Under the pieces are notes generated by a model that searched no databases, had not been told where the DNA came from, and saw nothing but the letters and a program-made list of their open reading frames with translations. The position numbers and the translations under genes were made by a program. A stretch of 64,000 nt of DNA from Gammaproteobacteria bacterium. GTDB taxonomy: Bacteria > Pseudomonadota > Gammaproteobacteria > Nevskiales > Nevskiaceae. The stretch spans positions 26,364 through 90,363 of the forward strand of contig JACPFV010000033.1 in NCBI GenBank assembly GCA_016182805.1. Direction: 5' to 3'. Within the stretch, counting starts at the first letter, position 1. The number at the start of each line of letters is the position of its first letter. Of the stretch, positions 9,411 through 18,721 are shown piece by piece.

Positions 9411-10067
9411 ATGAACCCAGTCTGCCTCATCGTCGGCGCGGGCCCGGGCATCGGCCAGGCGCTGGGCGTGGCCTTCGCCCGCGAGGGCTACGACATCGCG
9501 CTCGCCGCCCGCAGCGCCGCCAGGCTGGAGCGGCTGGTGCCGGCCATCGCCAAGGTCGGCGGCAAGGCGCGCCGCTTCGCTGCCGACGCCGGCGACGAGG
9601 ACGCGCTGCGGCGCATGATCGCGCAGGTGCGCGCCGAGATGGGCGACCCGGAAGTGCTGATCTACAACGCCGCCGCCGCGCAGACCGGCAAGCCGCTGGC
9701 GCTCACTACCGAGCGGCTGGTGCAGGAGTTCAAGGTCAACGTCGCCGGCGCGCTGGTCGCGGTGCAGGAAGTCGCCGACGCGATGAAGGCGTACCGCCGC
9801 GGCACCATCCTGCTCACCGGCGGCAGCTTCGCCTACGAGCCGACCGCCAACTACGCCTCGCTGTCGCTGGGCAAGGCGGCGCTGCGCAACCTGGCCTACA
9901 GCCTGGCGCAGGAGCTGGGCACCAGCGGCATTCACGTCGCCACGGTGACGGTCTACGGCTACGTCCAGCCCGACACGCATTTCGACCCCGGCCGCATCGC
10001 GGAAGCCTTCGTGCGGCTGCACCGCCAGCCGCCGGGGCTGTTCCAGATCGAGTACATCTACAAATGA
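9411..10067 (+). CDS. Atypical short-chain dehydrogenase/reductase
   Basis: A 218-residue Rossmann protein with the dinucleotide motif VGAGPGIGQALG at its start and NVAGALVAVQE in the middle. Substrate is unknown. Aligning the catalytic Lys of LGKAALRNLA with the usual YxxxK motif puts Leu where the catalytic Tyr should be (LSLGK); a Tyr three residues further upstream is out of register. It therefore belongs to a divergent SDR group that may not work by the classical mechanism. ATG at 9411 is preferred because it starts right at the Rossmann strand; a GTG at 9381 would add ten residues. Its stop sits in a perfect palindrome shared with the start of glpD. Confidence 0.8.
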   Translation: MNPVCLIVGAGPGIGQALGVAFAREGYDIALAARSAARLERLVPAIAKVGGKARRFAADAGDEDALRRMIAQVRAEMGDPEVLIYNAAAAQTGKPLALTTERLVQEFKVNVAGALVAVQEVADAMKAYRRGTILLTGGSFAYEPTANYASLSLGKAALRNLAYSLAQELGTSGIHVATVTVYGYVQPDTHFDPGRIAEAFVRLHRQPPGLFQIEYIYK

Positions 10068-10088
10068 CGCGCCCGGCCGGGCGCGTCA
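10065..10088. repeat. Perfect 24-bp palindrome at the SDR/glpD junction
   Basis: TGACGCGCCCGG (10065-10076) is followed at once by its exact reverse complement (10077-10088). The first three bases are the SDR stop codon and the last base is the A of the glpD ATG at 10088. There is no loop and no T-run. Confidence 0.75.
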
Positions 10089-11623
10089 TGCCCGCCCCCT
10101 TCCCCCTCGTCCGGGACGTCCCCGCCCTCAAGGCGCGCCGCTACGACCTGCTGGTGATCGGCGGCGGCATCTACGGCGCCTGGACCGCGTACGACGCCGC
10201 GCTGCGCGGCCTGTCGGTCGCGCTGGTGGAGAAGGACGACTGGGCCGCCGGCACCTCCAGCGCCTCGTCCAAGCTGATCCACGGCGGGCTGCGCTACCTG
10301 GAGCACTTCGAGTTCGCGCTGGTGCGCCACGCGCTGGTGGAGCGGCGCAAGCTGGCGCGGCTGGCGCCGCACCTGGTGCGGCCGCTCAACTTCGTGCTGC
10401 CGGTGTGGAAGGGCGCGCGCGTCGGCCCGTTCCAGCTTTCGGCCGGCCTGATGCTGTACGACCTGCTCGCGTTCGGCCGCCAGCCGGTACAGCGGCACAA
10501 GCATTACCGGCGCGAGCGCCTGCTGCGGCGCTATCCGTTCCTGGCGCCGGACGGGCTGCGCGGCGGCTTCCGCTACGGCGACTGCCAGGAGGACGACGCG
10601 CGCCTGGCGCTGACCGTGGTCGCGGCGGCGCAGGGCGCCGGCGCCGCCGTCGCCAACCGCGTCGCCGCCGAGTCGCTGATCCAGGACGAGCGCGGCGTGC
10701 ACGGCGCACGCCTGCGCGACGCCGAGACCGGCGGGCGCTTCGAGCTGCGCGCGGCGGTCACGGTGACGGCCACCGGGCCCTGGACCGGCAAGCTGCTGGG
10801 GCCGCTGGCGCCGCGCATGAAGCTGGTCAAGGGCACGCACCTGGTGTTGCCGGCGATTCCCGACTGCCACAGCGCGTTCCTGCTGACCGCGCCGCAGGAC
10901 GGCCGCGTGTTCTTCGTGATCCCCTGGTACGGCCGCACCCTGGTCGGCACCACCGAGTCGGAAGTGCCCGACGCCGACGGCGTGCAGCCCACCGAGGGCG
11001 AGGAGCGCTACCTGCTGGGCGCGGTCAACGCCTGGATGCCGGCGCTGGGCTGGACGCCGGGCGAGGTGCTGGGCCGCTTCTGCGGCGTGCGCAGCCTGCA
11101 AGCGCAGCAGACCGACAACCTGTCCGCGGTCACGCGCGAGTTCGCCATCGAGCAGCCGCGCCACGGGCTGGTCGTGCCGATCGGCGGCAAGTACACCACG
11201 GCGCGCTGCGACAGCGCGCTGATCGTGGACCGGGTGCAGCAGGCGCTGCGCCGCGCGGTGACGCCGGCGACGACCGACCGGGCGCCCCTGCCCGGCGCGC
11301 CGGAGGGCGACTTCGCGCACTGGCAGGGCGACATGCTCGCGCAGCTCGGCGCGGCCGGCCTGGCGCCGGACACGGCGCAGAGCCTGGCGCAACGCTACGG
11401 CACGCGCTGCGCGCGCGTGCTCGACCTGCTGGGCGAAAACCCCGCCTGGGGCGAGCGGCTGCACCCGCAGACCCCGTTCATCGCCGCCGAGGCCGTGCTC
11501 GCGCAACGCGAGGAGATGGCGCGCGGCCTCGAGGACGCGATCCGCCGCCGCATGCCGCTGCGCCTGCTGGCGCGCCTGGACCCGGCCCGTCTCGACCGCA
11601 TCGCCGCGCTGATCGCCGGCTGA
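10088..11623 (+). CDS. glpD: Aerobic glycerol-3-phosphate dehydrogenase
   Basis: A membrane-associated FAD enzyme oxidising glycerol-3-phosphate to dihydroxyacetone phosphate and passing electrons to quinone. The FAD-binding motif LLVIGGGIYGAWTAYDAALRG is near residue 17. SSKLIHGGLRYLEHFEFALV and TTESEVPDADGVQPTEGE are typical of GlpD. From ATG 10088 the protein is 511 residues. An in-frame ATG at 10064 overlaps the SDR stop (ATGA) and would add eight residues encoded by the palindrome. It follows the SDR directly and is probably co-transcribed with fadE and the SDR. Confidence 0.94.
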   Translation: MPAPFPLVRDVPALKARRYDLLVIGGGIYGAWTAYDAALRGLSVALVEKDDWAAGTSSASSKLIHGGLRYLEHFEFALVRHALVERRKLARLAPHLVRPLNFVLPVWKGARVGPFQLSAGLMLYDLLAFGRQPVQRHKHYRRERLLRRYPFLAPDGLRGGFRYGDCQEDDARLALTVVAAAQGAGAAVANRVAAESLIQDERGVHGARLRDAETGGRFELRAAVTVTATGPWTGKLLGPLAPRMKLVKGTHLVLPAIPDCHSAFLLTAPQDGRVFFVIPWYGRTLVGTTESEVPDADGVQPTEGEERYLLGAVNAWMPALGWTPGEVLGRFCGVRSLQAQQTDNLSAVTREFAIEQPRHGLVVPIGGKYTTARCDSALIVDRVQQALRRAVTPATTDRAPLPGAPEGDFAHWQGDMLAQLGAAGLAPDTAQSLAQRYGTRCARVLDLLGENPAWGERLHPQTPFIAAEAVLAQREEMARGLEDAIRRRMPLRLLARLDPARLDRIAALIAG

Positions 11624-11784
11624 AGGCCGCGCCCGCTCCCGTCAAAAGGTCCCATTCGCGGGACTGAACGGATCATCAGACGTTTTCTCTATTGCGGGGC
11701 TTCCGCCCGCACCCGAACACTGCGTCAGGCACGCGAGACGGCACGTCACCACCACGACGCGCCCGGCGTTCGGAGGGAAAAACG

Positions 11785-14001
11785 ATGCGCATGAATCTCC
11801 CCATCTCCGGAAAGGAGGTGTCTCTGCGGGACGGCACGACCATCGTGTCCAAGACCGACCAGCGCGGGCTCATCACCTACGTCAACCGCGACTTCGTCGA
11901 GGTCAGCGGCTATACCGAGGCCGAGCTGATCGGCCAGCCGCACAACCTCATCCGCCACCCGGACATGCCGCCGGAGGCCTTCGCCGACCTGTGGCGCACG
12001 CTCAAGGCCGGCCGGCCCTGGGTCGGCCTGGTCAAGAACCGCTGCAAGAACGGCGACCACTACTGGGTGGAGGCGCAGGCCACGCCGTTCTACGAGAACG
12101 GCCAGGTCGCCGGCTTCATGTCGGTACGGCGCCGGCCGACGCGCGAGCAGGTCGCGGAAGCCGAGCGCGTCTACGACGCGTTCCGCAACAAGACCGCCGG
12201 CCACCTGGCGCTCGAGCAGGGCGCCGCGGTGCGCCGCCTGCCGCTGCTCCGGCTCGCGCGGTTCGGCGACCTGCCGCTGCGCGCCTGCCTGCCGATGCTC
12301 GCGGGCGCGGTGCCGGCGCTGGCGCTGGCGGTGCTGACGCTGACGCGCATGGACGCGTCCGCCGGCGTCGTGGACGCCGTGCTGCTCGCCGGGACCGTCG
12401 CCGCGCTCGGTGCCGGCCTCGCCCTGCACCGCCGTTTCGTGCTCCCGCTGACCGGGGCGGTCGGGGTGTTCCGGCGCATTTCCGGCGGCGAATACGACAA
12501 CCGCGTCGACATCGCGCGCGACGACGAGGTTGGCCGCGTCATGCAGGGCCTGCAGGCGGTCCAGGTCAAGTTCGGCTTCGAGATGCAGGAGGTGCAGCGC
12601 CAGGCCGACGCGATGGCGCGGGTGCAGCAGGGCCTGGACGTCGCCGCGGTCAACGTGATGGTCGCCGACCAGAACCTGCGCATCGTCTACCTCAACCGGG
12701 CGCTGCAGGAGATGCTGGCGAACGCCGAGGCCGACATCCGCAAGGACCTGCCCGGCTTCAGCGCCAAGGACGTGCTGGGCGGCAGCGTCGACCGCTTCCA
12801 CCGCAACGCGGCGCACCAGCGGGATCTGCTGGCGAAGCTCCAGGGCGCGCACAGGACCCGGATCGCGCTCGGCGGACGCTTTTTCGATCTCGTCATCAAT
12901 CCGATCGCCGGCCGCAGCGGCGAGCGACTCGGCTACGTGGTCGAGTGGAAGGACCGCACCGCCGAGACCGCGGTCGAGTCGGAGATCGCCACGATCGTGC
13001 GAGCGGCGGCGGAGGGCGATTTCTCGCGCCGCATCTCGCTCGACGGCAAGGACGGCTTCTTCCGGCAACTGGCCGAGGGCGTCAACCAGGTGATCGAGCA
13101 CTCGACGCACATCGTCGGCCAGATCAAGGCCACTGCCGAGGCGGTCGACACCGCCGTGCGCGAGATCACCGCCGGCAACGCCGACCTGTCGGCGCGCACC
13201 GAGCAGGAGGCCGCCAGCCTGGAGGAGACGGCGGCGACCATGGAGGAGCTGACCACCACGGTAACGCAGAACGCGGACAACGCGCGCCAGGCCAACCAGC
13301 TCGCCATCGGCGCCAGCGACATCGCCACCAAGGGCGGCGAGCTGGTCGGCCAGGTCGTGACGACGATGAACTCGATCAACGAGGCCTCGCGCAAGATCGT
13401 CGACATCATCGGCGTGATCGACGGCATCGCGTTCCAGACCAACATCCTGGCGCTCAACGCCGCGGTGGAGGCGGCGCGCGCCGGCGAGCAGGGCCGCGGC
13501 TTCGCGGTGGTGGCGTCCGAGGTGCGCTCGTTGGCGCAGCGCTCCGGCGGCGCCGCCAAGGAGATCAAGGCGCTGATCCAGGACTCGGTCGGGAAGGTCG
13601 AGAGCGGCTTCAAGCTGGTCGAGAGCACCGGAGAGACCATGGCCAAGATCGTCACCGGCGTGAAGCGCGTGACCGATTTCATGGCGGAAATCGCGGCGGC
13701 GTCGCAGGAGCAGAGCGTCGGCATCCAGCAGATGAACCAGGCGATCACGCATCTTGACGGCGTCACCCAGCAAAACGCGGCGATGGTGGAGCAGGTCGCG
13801 GCGGCCGCCCGCGCGTTGCAGGACCAGACCGCCGAGATGGTGCGATCGGTATCGCGCCTCACGCTGGCGGAGACGGCCACGCGCGCCGGCAGCGCACCGC
13901 CGCCCCCATCCGCGCCGGCACCGGCACCCGCGCCCAAGCGGGCCGCGGCGGCGCCGCGACATGGCGCCGCCGGCAACGGGGCGTGGCATGTGCATGCGTA
14001 G
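11785..14001 (+). CDS. PAS-HAMP-PAS methyl-accepting chemotaxis protein 1
   Basis: A chemoreceptor of the Aer/PAS type, 738 residues. An N-terminal PAS domain (about 15-130, with [20 protein letters not shown]) precedes two closely spaced membrane segments (about 162-218) with almost no periplasmic part, which suggests internal or redox sensing. A HAMP domain (about 218-268), a second PAS (about 278-400) and one HAMP-like helical unit (about 400-440) follow. The signalling hairpin contains [20 protein letters not shown]. The tail is Ala/Pro-rich and has no CheR-tethering pentapeptide. GGAGGGAAA precedes the ATG. It is a close paralogue of the next gene but lacks a roughly 45-residue HAMP unit. 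Confidence 0.92.
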   Translation: MRMNLPISGKEVSLRDGTTIVSKTDQRGLITYVNRDFVEVSGYTEAELIGQPHNLIRHPDMPPEAFADLWRTLKAGRPWVGLVKNRCKNGDHYWVEAQATPFYENGQVAGFMSVRRRPTREQVAEAERVYDAFRNKTAGHLALEQGAAVRRLPLLRLARFGDLPLRACLPMLAGAVPALALAVLTLTRMDASAGVVDAVLLAGTVAALGAGLALHRRFVLPLTGAVGVFRRISGGEYDNRVDIARDDEVGRVMQGLQAVQVKFGFEMQEVQRQADAMARVQQGLDVAAVNVMVADQNLRIVYLNRALQEMLANAEADIRKDLPGFSAKDVLGGSVDRFHRNAAHQRDLLAKLQGAHRTRIALGGRFFDLVINPIAGRSGERLGYVVEWKDRTAETAVESEIATIVRAAAEGDFSRRISLDGKDGFFRQLAEGVNQVIEHSTHIVGQIKATAEAVDTAVREITAGNADLSARTEQEAASLEETAATMEELTTTVTQNADNARQANQLAIGASDIATKGGELVGQVVTTMNSINEASRKIVDIIGVIDGIAFQTNILALNAAVEAARAGEQGRGFAVVASEVRSLAQRSGGAAKEIKALIQDSVGKVESGFKLVESTGETMAKIVTGVKRVTDFMAEIAAASQEQSVGIQQMNQAITHLDGVTQQNAAMVEQVAAAARALQDQTAEMVRSVSRLTLAETATRAGSAPPPPSAPAPAPAPKRAAAAPRHGAAGNGAWHVHA

Positions 14002-14112
14002 GCATTCCGATTCCGGTTCGCGCGGAGGGCGCGAACGGCGCGTCCGGTTCGGCGCGGCGGGCCGCGGCCGGGCTCCTGTCACATCCTCCGCCCCCAACAC
14101 CGGAGCGCCGCC

Positions 14113-16566
14113 ATGCGCATGAACCTGCCCGTCACCGGCAAGGAGCTGCCGCTGCGCGACGGCACGACCATCGTGTCCAAGACCGATCCGCGCGGCATCA
14201 TCACCTACGTCAACCGCGACTTCGTCGAGGTCAGCGGCTATTCCGAGGCCGAGCTGATCGGCCAGCCGCACAACCTCATCCGCCACCCGGACATGCCGCC
14301 GGAAGCCTTCGCCGACCTGTGGCGCACGCTCAAGGCCGGCCGGCCCTGGATCGGCCTGGTCAAGAACCGCCGCAAGAACGGCGACCACTACTGGGTGGAG
14401 GCGCAGGCCACGCCGTTCTATGAGAACGGCCAGGTCGCCGGCTTCATGTCGGTGCGCAAGAAGCCGACGCGCGAGCAGGTCGCAGAAGCCGAGCGCGTCT
14501 ACGCCGCGTTCCGCGGCAACGCCGCCGCGGGCCTGGCGATCGAGCAGGGCAGCGTGGTGAGGCGCGGCGGCCTGCGCCGCTTCGCCGTGCCGCGCCAGCT
14601 GTCGATCCGCGCGAGCATCGCGGGCCTGATCGCGCTCAACGCCGCGGTCGCCGTTGCCGCCACGGCCCTGGAGTATCTCGGCTTCGGCCTGGGCACCCAG
14701 GTCGCCGTCGCCGGCCTCGGCCTCGCGGCGATGGCGGCCGTCGGCTACCGGCTGCTGGGGCGCATCGACGGCACCCTGGGCGCCGCGGTGCGCGCGTTCC
14801 AGCGCATGTCGGCCGGCCAGTACGACAGCCGCATCGACATCGCGCGCGACGACGAGGTCGGCAAGCTGCTCCAGGGCGTGCAGTCCATGCAGGTCAAGCT
14901 CGGCTTCGACGTGCAGGAGGCGCAGCGCCAGGCCGACGCGATGGCGCGGGTGCAGCAGGGCCTGGACGTGGCCGCCGCCAACGTCATGGTCGCCGACCAG
15001 GACCTGCGCATCGTCTACCTGAACCAGGCGCTGCGGGAGATGTTCGCGCGCGCCGAACCCGACATCCGCAAGGACCTGCCCGACTTCAGCGCCAAGGACG
15101 TGCTCGGCGGCAGCATCGACCGCTTCCACCGCAGTCCCGCGCGCCAGCGCGAGATGCTGTCCCGCCTGCAGGGCGCGCACCGCACGCAGATCGAGATCGG
15201 CGGGCGCACCTTCAACCTCATCATCAACCCCATCGCCGGCCGCCGCGGCGACCGCCTCGGCTACGTGGTCGAGTGGAAGGACCGCACCGCCGAGCTGGCG
15301 GTCGAGTCGGAAATCGCCGCGATCGTGGCGGCCGCCGCCGCCGGCGACTTCTCGCGCCGCGTCGCGCTCGAAGGCAAGGAGGGCTTCTTCCAGCAGCTCG
15401 CGGCCGGCATCAACCAGCTGCTCGACACGAGCCACGCCGGCCTCAACGACGTGGTGCGCGTTGTGGCCGCGCTCGCCCAGGGCGACCTGACCGCGCACAT
15501 CACGACCGACTACCGGGGCACCTTCGGCAAGCTCAAGGACGACGTCAACGGCACCATCGGGCAGCTCACCCACATCGTCGCCCAGATCAAGAGCGCGACC
15601 GAAAGCATCAACAGTGCGGCGCGCGAGATCGCGGCGGGCAACGCCGACCTGTCGGCGCGCACCGAGCAGGAGGCCGCCAGCCTGGAGGAGACCGCGTCCA
15701 CGATGGAGGAGCTGACCTCCACCGTGAAGCACAACGCCGACAACTCGCGCCAGGCCAACCAGCTCGCCGTCGGCGCCAGCGACATCGCCAGCAAGGGCGG
15801 CGCCCTGGTCGGCCAGGTCGTCGCGACCATGAGCGCGATCAACGAGGCCTCGCGCAAGATCGTCGACATCATCGGCGTGATCGACGGCATCGCGTTCCAG
15901 ACCAACATCCTGGCGCTCAACGCGGCGGTGGAGGCGGCGCGCGCCGGCGAGCAGGGCCGCGGCTTCGCCGTGGTCGCCTCGGAGGTGCGCACGCTGGCGC
16001 AGCGCTCCGGCGCCGCCGCCAAGGAGATCAAGACGCTGATCCAGGACTCGGTGGAAAAGGTCGACAGCGGCTTCAAGCTGGTCGAGAGCACCGGCCGGAC
16101 CATGGCCGAGATCGTGCACAGCGTGAAGCGCGTGAACGACATCATGGCCGAGATCTCGGAGGCCTCGCAGGAGCAGGCCGCCGGCATCCAGCAGGTCAAC
16201 CAGACGATCACCAACCTGGACGGCGTCACCCAGCAGAACGCCGCCCTCGTCGAGCAGGCCACCGCCACCGCCCGCGCGCTGCAGGACCAGACCGACGGCC
16301 TGATCCGGTCGGTGTCCCGTTTCACGCTGTCGACGACGGCGACGCAACCGGCAACCGCCGTCCCGCGTCCGGCGCACCCGGCCCATCGGGAACCCGCTGC
16401 CCCCACCCAGCCGCGCATAGCGAACGGCGGCGCCGGGCACGCTCGTCACGCCGGCAAGAGCGGCAATGGCAGCGACGGCGGGCATGGCAACAAGGGCACG
16501 CGGCAGCCGGCACCGGCGCAGGGACATGCGCCCACGGCGCCACGGCCCGTGGACGTCGAATTTTGA
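14113..16566 (+). CDS. PAS-HAMP-PAS-HAMP methyl-accepting chemotaxis protein 2
   Basis: A tandem paralogue of the preceding receptor, 817 residues, with the same N-terminal PAS, two-helix membrane anchor, HAMP and second PAS. The first 120 residues and the signalling hairpin are nearly identical to copy 1. It keeps an extra HAMP-type unit between the second PAS and the signalling domain (bases about 15415-15575, containing DVVRVVAALAQGDLTAHI). The C-terminal tail is long, rich in Gly, His and Ala, and unlike copy 1. It converges with the CPBP gene three bases away. Confidence 0.92.
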   Translation: MRMNLPVTGKELPLRDGTTIVSKTDPRGIITYVNRDFVEVSGYSEAELIGQPHNLIRHPDMPPEAFADLWRTLKAGRPWIGLVKNRRKNGDHYWVEAQATPFYENGQVAGFMSVRKKPTREQVAEAERVYAAFRGNAAAGLAIEQGSVVRRGGLRRFAVPRQLSIRASIAGLIALNAAVAVAATALEYLGFGLGTQVAVAGLGLAAMAAVGYRLLGRIDGTLGAAVRAFQRMSAGQYDSRIDIARDDEVGKLLQGVQSMQVKLGFDVQEAQRQADAMARVQQGLDVAAANVMVADQDLRIVYLNQALREMFARAEPDIRKDLPDFSAKDVLGGSIDRFHRSPARQREMLSRLQGAHRTQIEIGGRTFNLIINPIAGRRGDRLGYVVEWKDRTAELAVESEIAAIVAAAAAGDFSRRVALEGKEGFFQQLAAGINQLLDTSHAGLNDVVRVVAALAQGDLTAHITTDYRGTFGKLKDDVNGTIGQLTHIVAQIKSATESINSAAREIAAGNADLSARTEQEAASLEETASTMEELTSTVKHNADNSRQANQLAVGASDIASKGGALVGQVVATMSAINEASRKIVDIIGVIDGIAFQTNILALNAAVEAARAGEQGRGFAVVASEVRTLAQRSGAAAKEIKTLIQDSVEKVDSGFKLVESTGRTMAEIVHSVKRVNDIMAEISEASQEQAAGIQQVNQTITNLDGVTQQNAALVEQATATARALQDQTDGLIRSVSRFTLSTTATQPATAVPRPAHPAHREPAAPTQPRIANGGAGHARHAGKSGNGSDGGHGNKGTRQPAPAQGHAPTAPRPVDVEF

Positions 16567-16569
16567 AGT

Positions 16570-17475
16570 TCAGAACTCGAAGCGCGCGCCGATCTGCAGC
16601 GGCGTGTCGGCCGGGTCCAGCGCCAGCGCGGTGAGGAAGGCCGCGGCGTTGAACCAGAAATGCGCCGCGATCGGCCGCGCCAGGCGGTGGTCGCTCTGCT
16701 GGAACAGCCAGCCGAGGTAGTACCCCGCCAGGCCGCCGGCCACGCCGTTCTCCCAGCTGAACCGGCCGTCGAGCTTGACCGTGTGCACGGCGCCGAACAG
16801 GACGGCGGTGGTGCGCAGGCCGTACTTGGCGCCGAAGATCGCCTCCATCTGGGTTTGCAGCAGGCCGCGCCACAAGGCCTCCTCGCCGACCGCCGCCGCC
16901 AGCGACAGGCCCAGCGCCTCGGCGCCGTAGAGGCCGGCGCCGTCGTCGCGGTTGAACGTGCCGCCGAGCAGCTCGAATCGCTCGACCTCGCCCAGGTGGC
17001 GGCTGGCGCGGCGCGCCTCGTAGGCGGCGGTGAGCGCACCGGCCAGCGCCGCGCCCCAGACGTACGGGTCGGACAGTTGCGCCGACTGGAACGGCGCCAG
17101 CGCCAGTCGCGGCAGCGGCGTGTCGTCCACGCCCGCTTCGCGCGGCTCGATGCCCTCGGTTTCCAGCGCGCTGCGGAAGGTGGTGAAGAACGACAGCTCC
17201 CAGGTCTTGAGCGCCAGGAGGTTGGGCGTGTTGACCTCGTCGCCGCGGCCCAGCTCGTCGTTGCGGTGCTCCAGCACCTGCCCGGCGCCGAGCAGCACTG
17301 CGGTGGTGCCGGCGTAGGCCAGGCCCTCCTCGGTCTCGCCGAGGCAGAAGTGCCCGCCGCCGGGCGCCAGCGCCCACAGCAGCGCCTTCATGCCCTCGCA
17401 GGCATGTGCCGCGGGCGCGTGCGCCGCCAGGCCGGCGGCGCACAGCAGGCCGGCGAGCGTCCTTACGCCGATCAG
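16570..17475 (-). CDS. CPBP-family intramembrane metalloprotease, probable CTG start
   Basis: About 301 residues if it starts at CTG 17475. The CPBP/Abi motifs are present: VGEEALWRGLLQTQ (the EExxxR pair), FGAVHTVK and AHFWFNAAAF, with several hydrophobic segments. Family members are membrane proteases that process prenylated or secreted substrates or act in bacteriocin immunity. No ATG, GTG or TTG lies upstream of an ATG at 17391. Starting there would discard an in-frame signal-peptide-like stretch, TLAGLLCAAGLAAHAPAAHA. The CTG overlaps the TGA of the upstream permease gene, as expected for coupled translation. Family call firm, start uncertain, target unknown. Confidence 0.75.
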   Translation of the reverse strand: MIGVRTLAGLLCAAGLAAHAPAAHACEGMKALLWALAPGGGHFCLGETEEGLAYAGTTAVLLGAGQVLEHRNDELGRGDEVNTPNLLALKTWELSFFTTFRSALETEGIEPREAGVDDTPLPRLALAPFQSAQLSDPYVWGAALAGALTAAYEARRASRHLGEVERFELLGGTFNRDDGAGLYGAEALGLSLAAAVGEEALWRGLLQTQMEAIFGAKYGLRTTAVLFGAVHTVKLDGRFSWENGVAGGLAGYYLGWLFQQSDHRLARPIAAHFWFNAAAFLTALALDPADTPLQIGARFEF

Positions 17476-18662
17476 GCGGCGCGTAACGCCTCCACGACCG
17501 GCAGCCGCGCCGCCCGCACCGCCGGGAACAGCCCGCCCAGCGCGCCGATGGCGCAGGCCCAGACCGCGCCCTGCACCAGCAGGCCGGGCGTGACGCGGAA
17601 CGCGAAGGCGACCTGGCTGAAGGTCTGGAAGTTGAGCGTGTTGACCGTATAGCCGTTGAAGAACACGTAGGCCGCGGCGCCGCCGACCACGCTGCCGGCC
17701 AGTGCCAGCAGCAGCGCCTCGATCAGCACCGACAGCACCACCGGCGCCGCGCCGAAGCCGATCGCGCGCAGCGTGGCGATCTCCACCGTGCGCGTGGCGA
17801 CCGCCGCGTACATGGTGTTCAGCGCGCCGAATAGCGCGCCGATGCCCATGATGACGGCGACGGTGTAGCCCAGGATCGTGATCAGGTCGTTCAGGGCCTT
17901 CGAGCGCGAAGCGTAGTAGTCCGGCTCGCGCTGCACCTGCAACGTCAGGCGCGGATCGGCGGTGATGGCGTCCTTGAAGGTCTGGAACGCGGCGTCGCCG
18001 TCGAGCTGCACGGTGACGGAGTTGTAGGCGTTGCGGCGCGACGCCAGGCGCAGGGTTTCCTGGTCCACCCACAGCTCGGACTCGTGCACGTCGCCGCCGG
18101 TCTCGAAGACGCCGACGATGGTCCAGGGGCCGTCGCGCACGTCCACCGTGGCACCAACGGCCAGACGCGGGAACTGCGCGGCCGCGCCCTTCCCGACCAC
18201 GACTTCGCGCACGCCGGGCTGGAACATGCGGCCGGCGACGATGCGCGCCTCCGGGCGCAGCTTGAAGACGTCGGCCGCGGTGCCGCGCACCACCACGTTG
18301 TTCGGGCCGGGCGAGTCGTCCTTGGGCACGTCGGTGAGCATGTAGATTTCGGGCAGCGCCAGCGGCTTGCCGTCGGCGTCGCGGCGCACGCCGGCGGCGT
18401 CCATCAGGATCTGCGCTTGCTCGCGGAACACGACGCTGCCCAGCTCGTCGTTGGAGCCGCCGCGCAGGACGATAGCGCGGTCCGCGCGACCGGTGCCGGC
18501 CAGCGTGGAGCGGAAGCCCTCGGCCATGGCGAACAGCGCCACCATCACGCCGACCACGCCGGCGATGCCGACCACGATCACCATCGACGTGCCCAGCCGC
18601 GCCGGGACGCTGCGCAGGTTCATCGCGGTGACGGCGGCAATTTGCTGGATGGAATTCGCCAT
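17472..18662 (-). CDS. MacB/FtsX-family ABC transporter permease
   Basis: A 396-residue permease with the MacB layout: one N-terminal membrane helix (GTSMVIVVGIAGVVGVMVAL, about 20-40), a large periplasmic domain, then three C-terminal helices around EVATRTVEIATLRAIGFG-like cytoplasmic text (VEIATLRAIGFGAAPVVLSV). Such permeases work in mechanotransmission exporters with a LolD-like ATPase and a HlyD adaptor, both encoded upstream. The ATG at 18662 is chosen because MANSIQQIAAVTAMNLR fits the family start. Substrate is unknown. Confidence 0.85.
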   Translation of the reverse strand: MANSIQQIAAVTAMNLRSVPARLGTSMVIVVGIAGVVGVMVALFAMAEGFRSTLAGTGRADRAIVLRGGSNDELGSVVFREQAQILMDAAGVRRDADGKPLALPEIYMLTDVPKDDSPGPNNVVVRGTAADVFKLRPEARIVAGRMFQPGVREVVVGKGAAAQFPRLAVGATVDVRDGPWTIVGVFETGGDVHESELWVDQETLRLASRRNAYNSVTVQLDGDAAFQTFKDAITADPRLTLQVQREPDYYASRSKALNDLITILGYTVAVIMGIGALFGALNTMYAAVATRTVEIATLRAIGFGAAPVVLSVLIEALLLALAGSVVGGAAAYVFFNGYTVNTLNFQTFSQVAFAFRVTPGLLVQGAVWACAIGALGGLFPAVRAARLPVVEALRAA

Positions 18663-18686
18663 GAGATTTCTGCCTTTTCGGAAACT

Positions 18687-18705
18687 GCGGGCCATGGAGG
18701 CCCGC
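18687..18705. repeat. GGCC hairpin repeat, copy 2 (divergent)
   Basis: GCGGGCC (18687-18693), ATGGA loop, GGCCCGC (18699-18705), preceded by TTTTCGGAAACT. It lies between the two permease genes and resembles the copies at 54545 and 63814, which are preceded by TTTTTCCGAAA. Confidence 0.5.
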
Positions 18706-18721
18706 GCCTGTCAGGACGACA

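Noticed and set aside
11746..16527. Antisense open frame of about 1590 codons over both chemoreceptors
   Set aside because: A shadow of two similar GC-rich genes; no recognisable domain and repeated text simply mirrors the receptor duplication.
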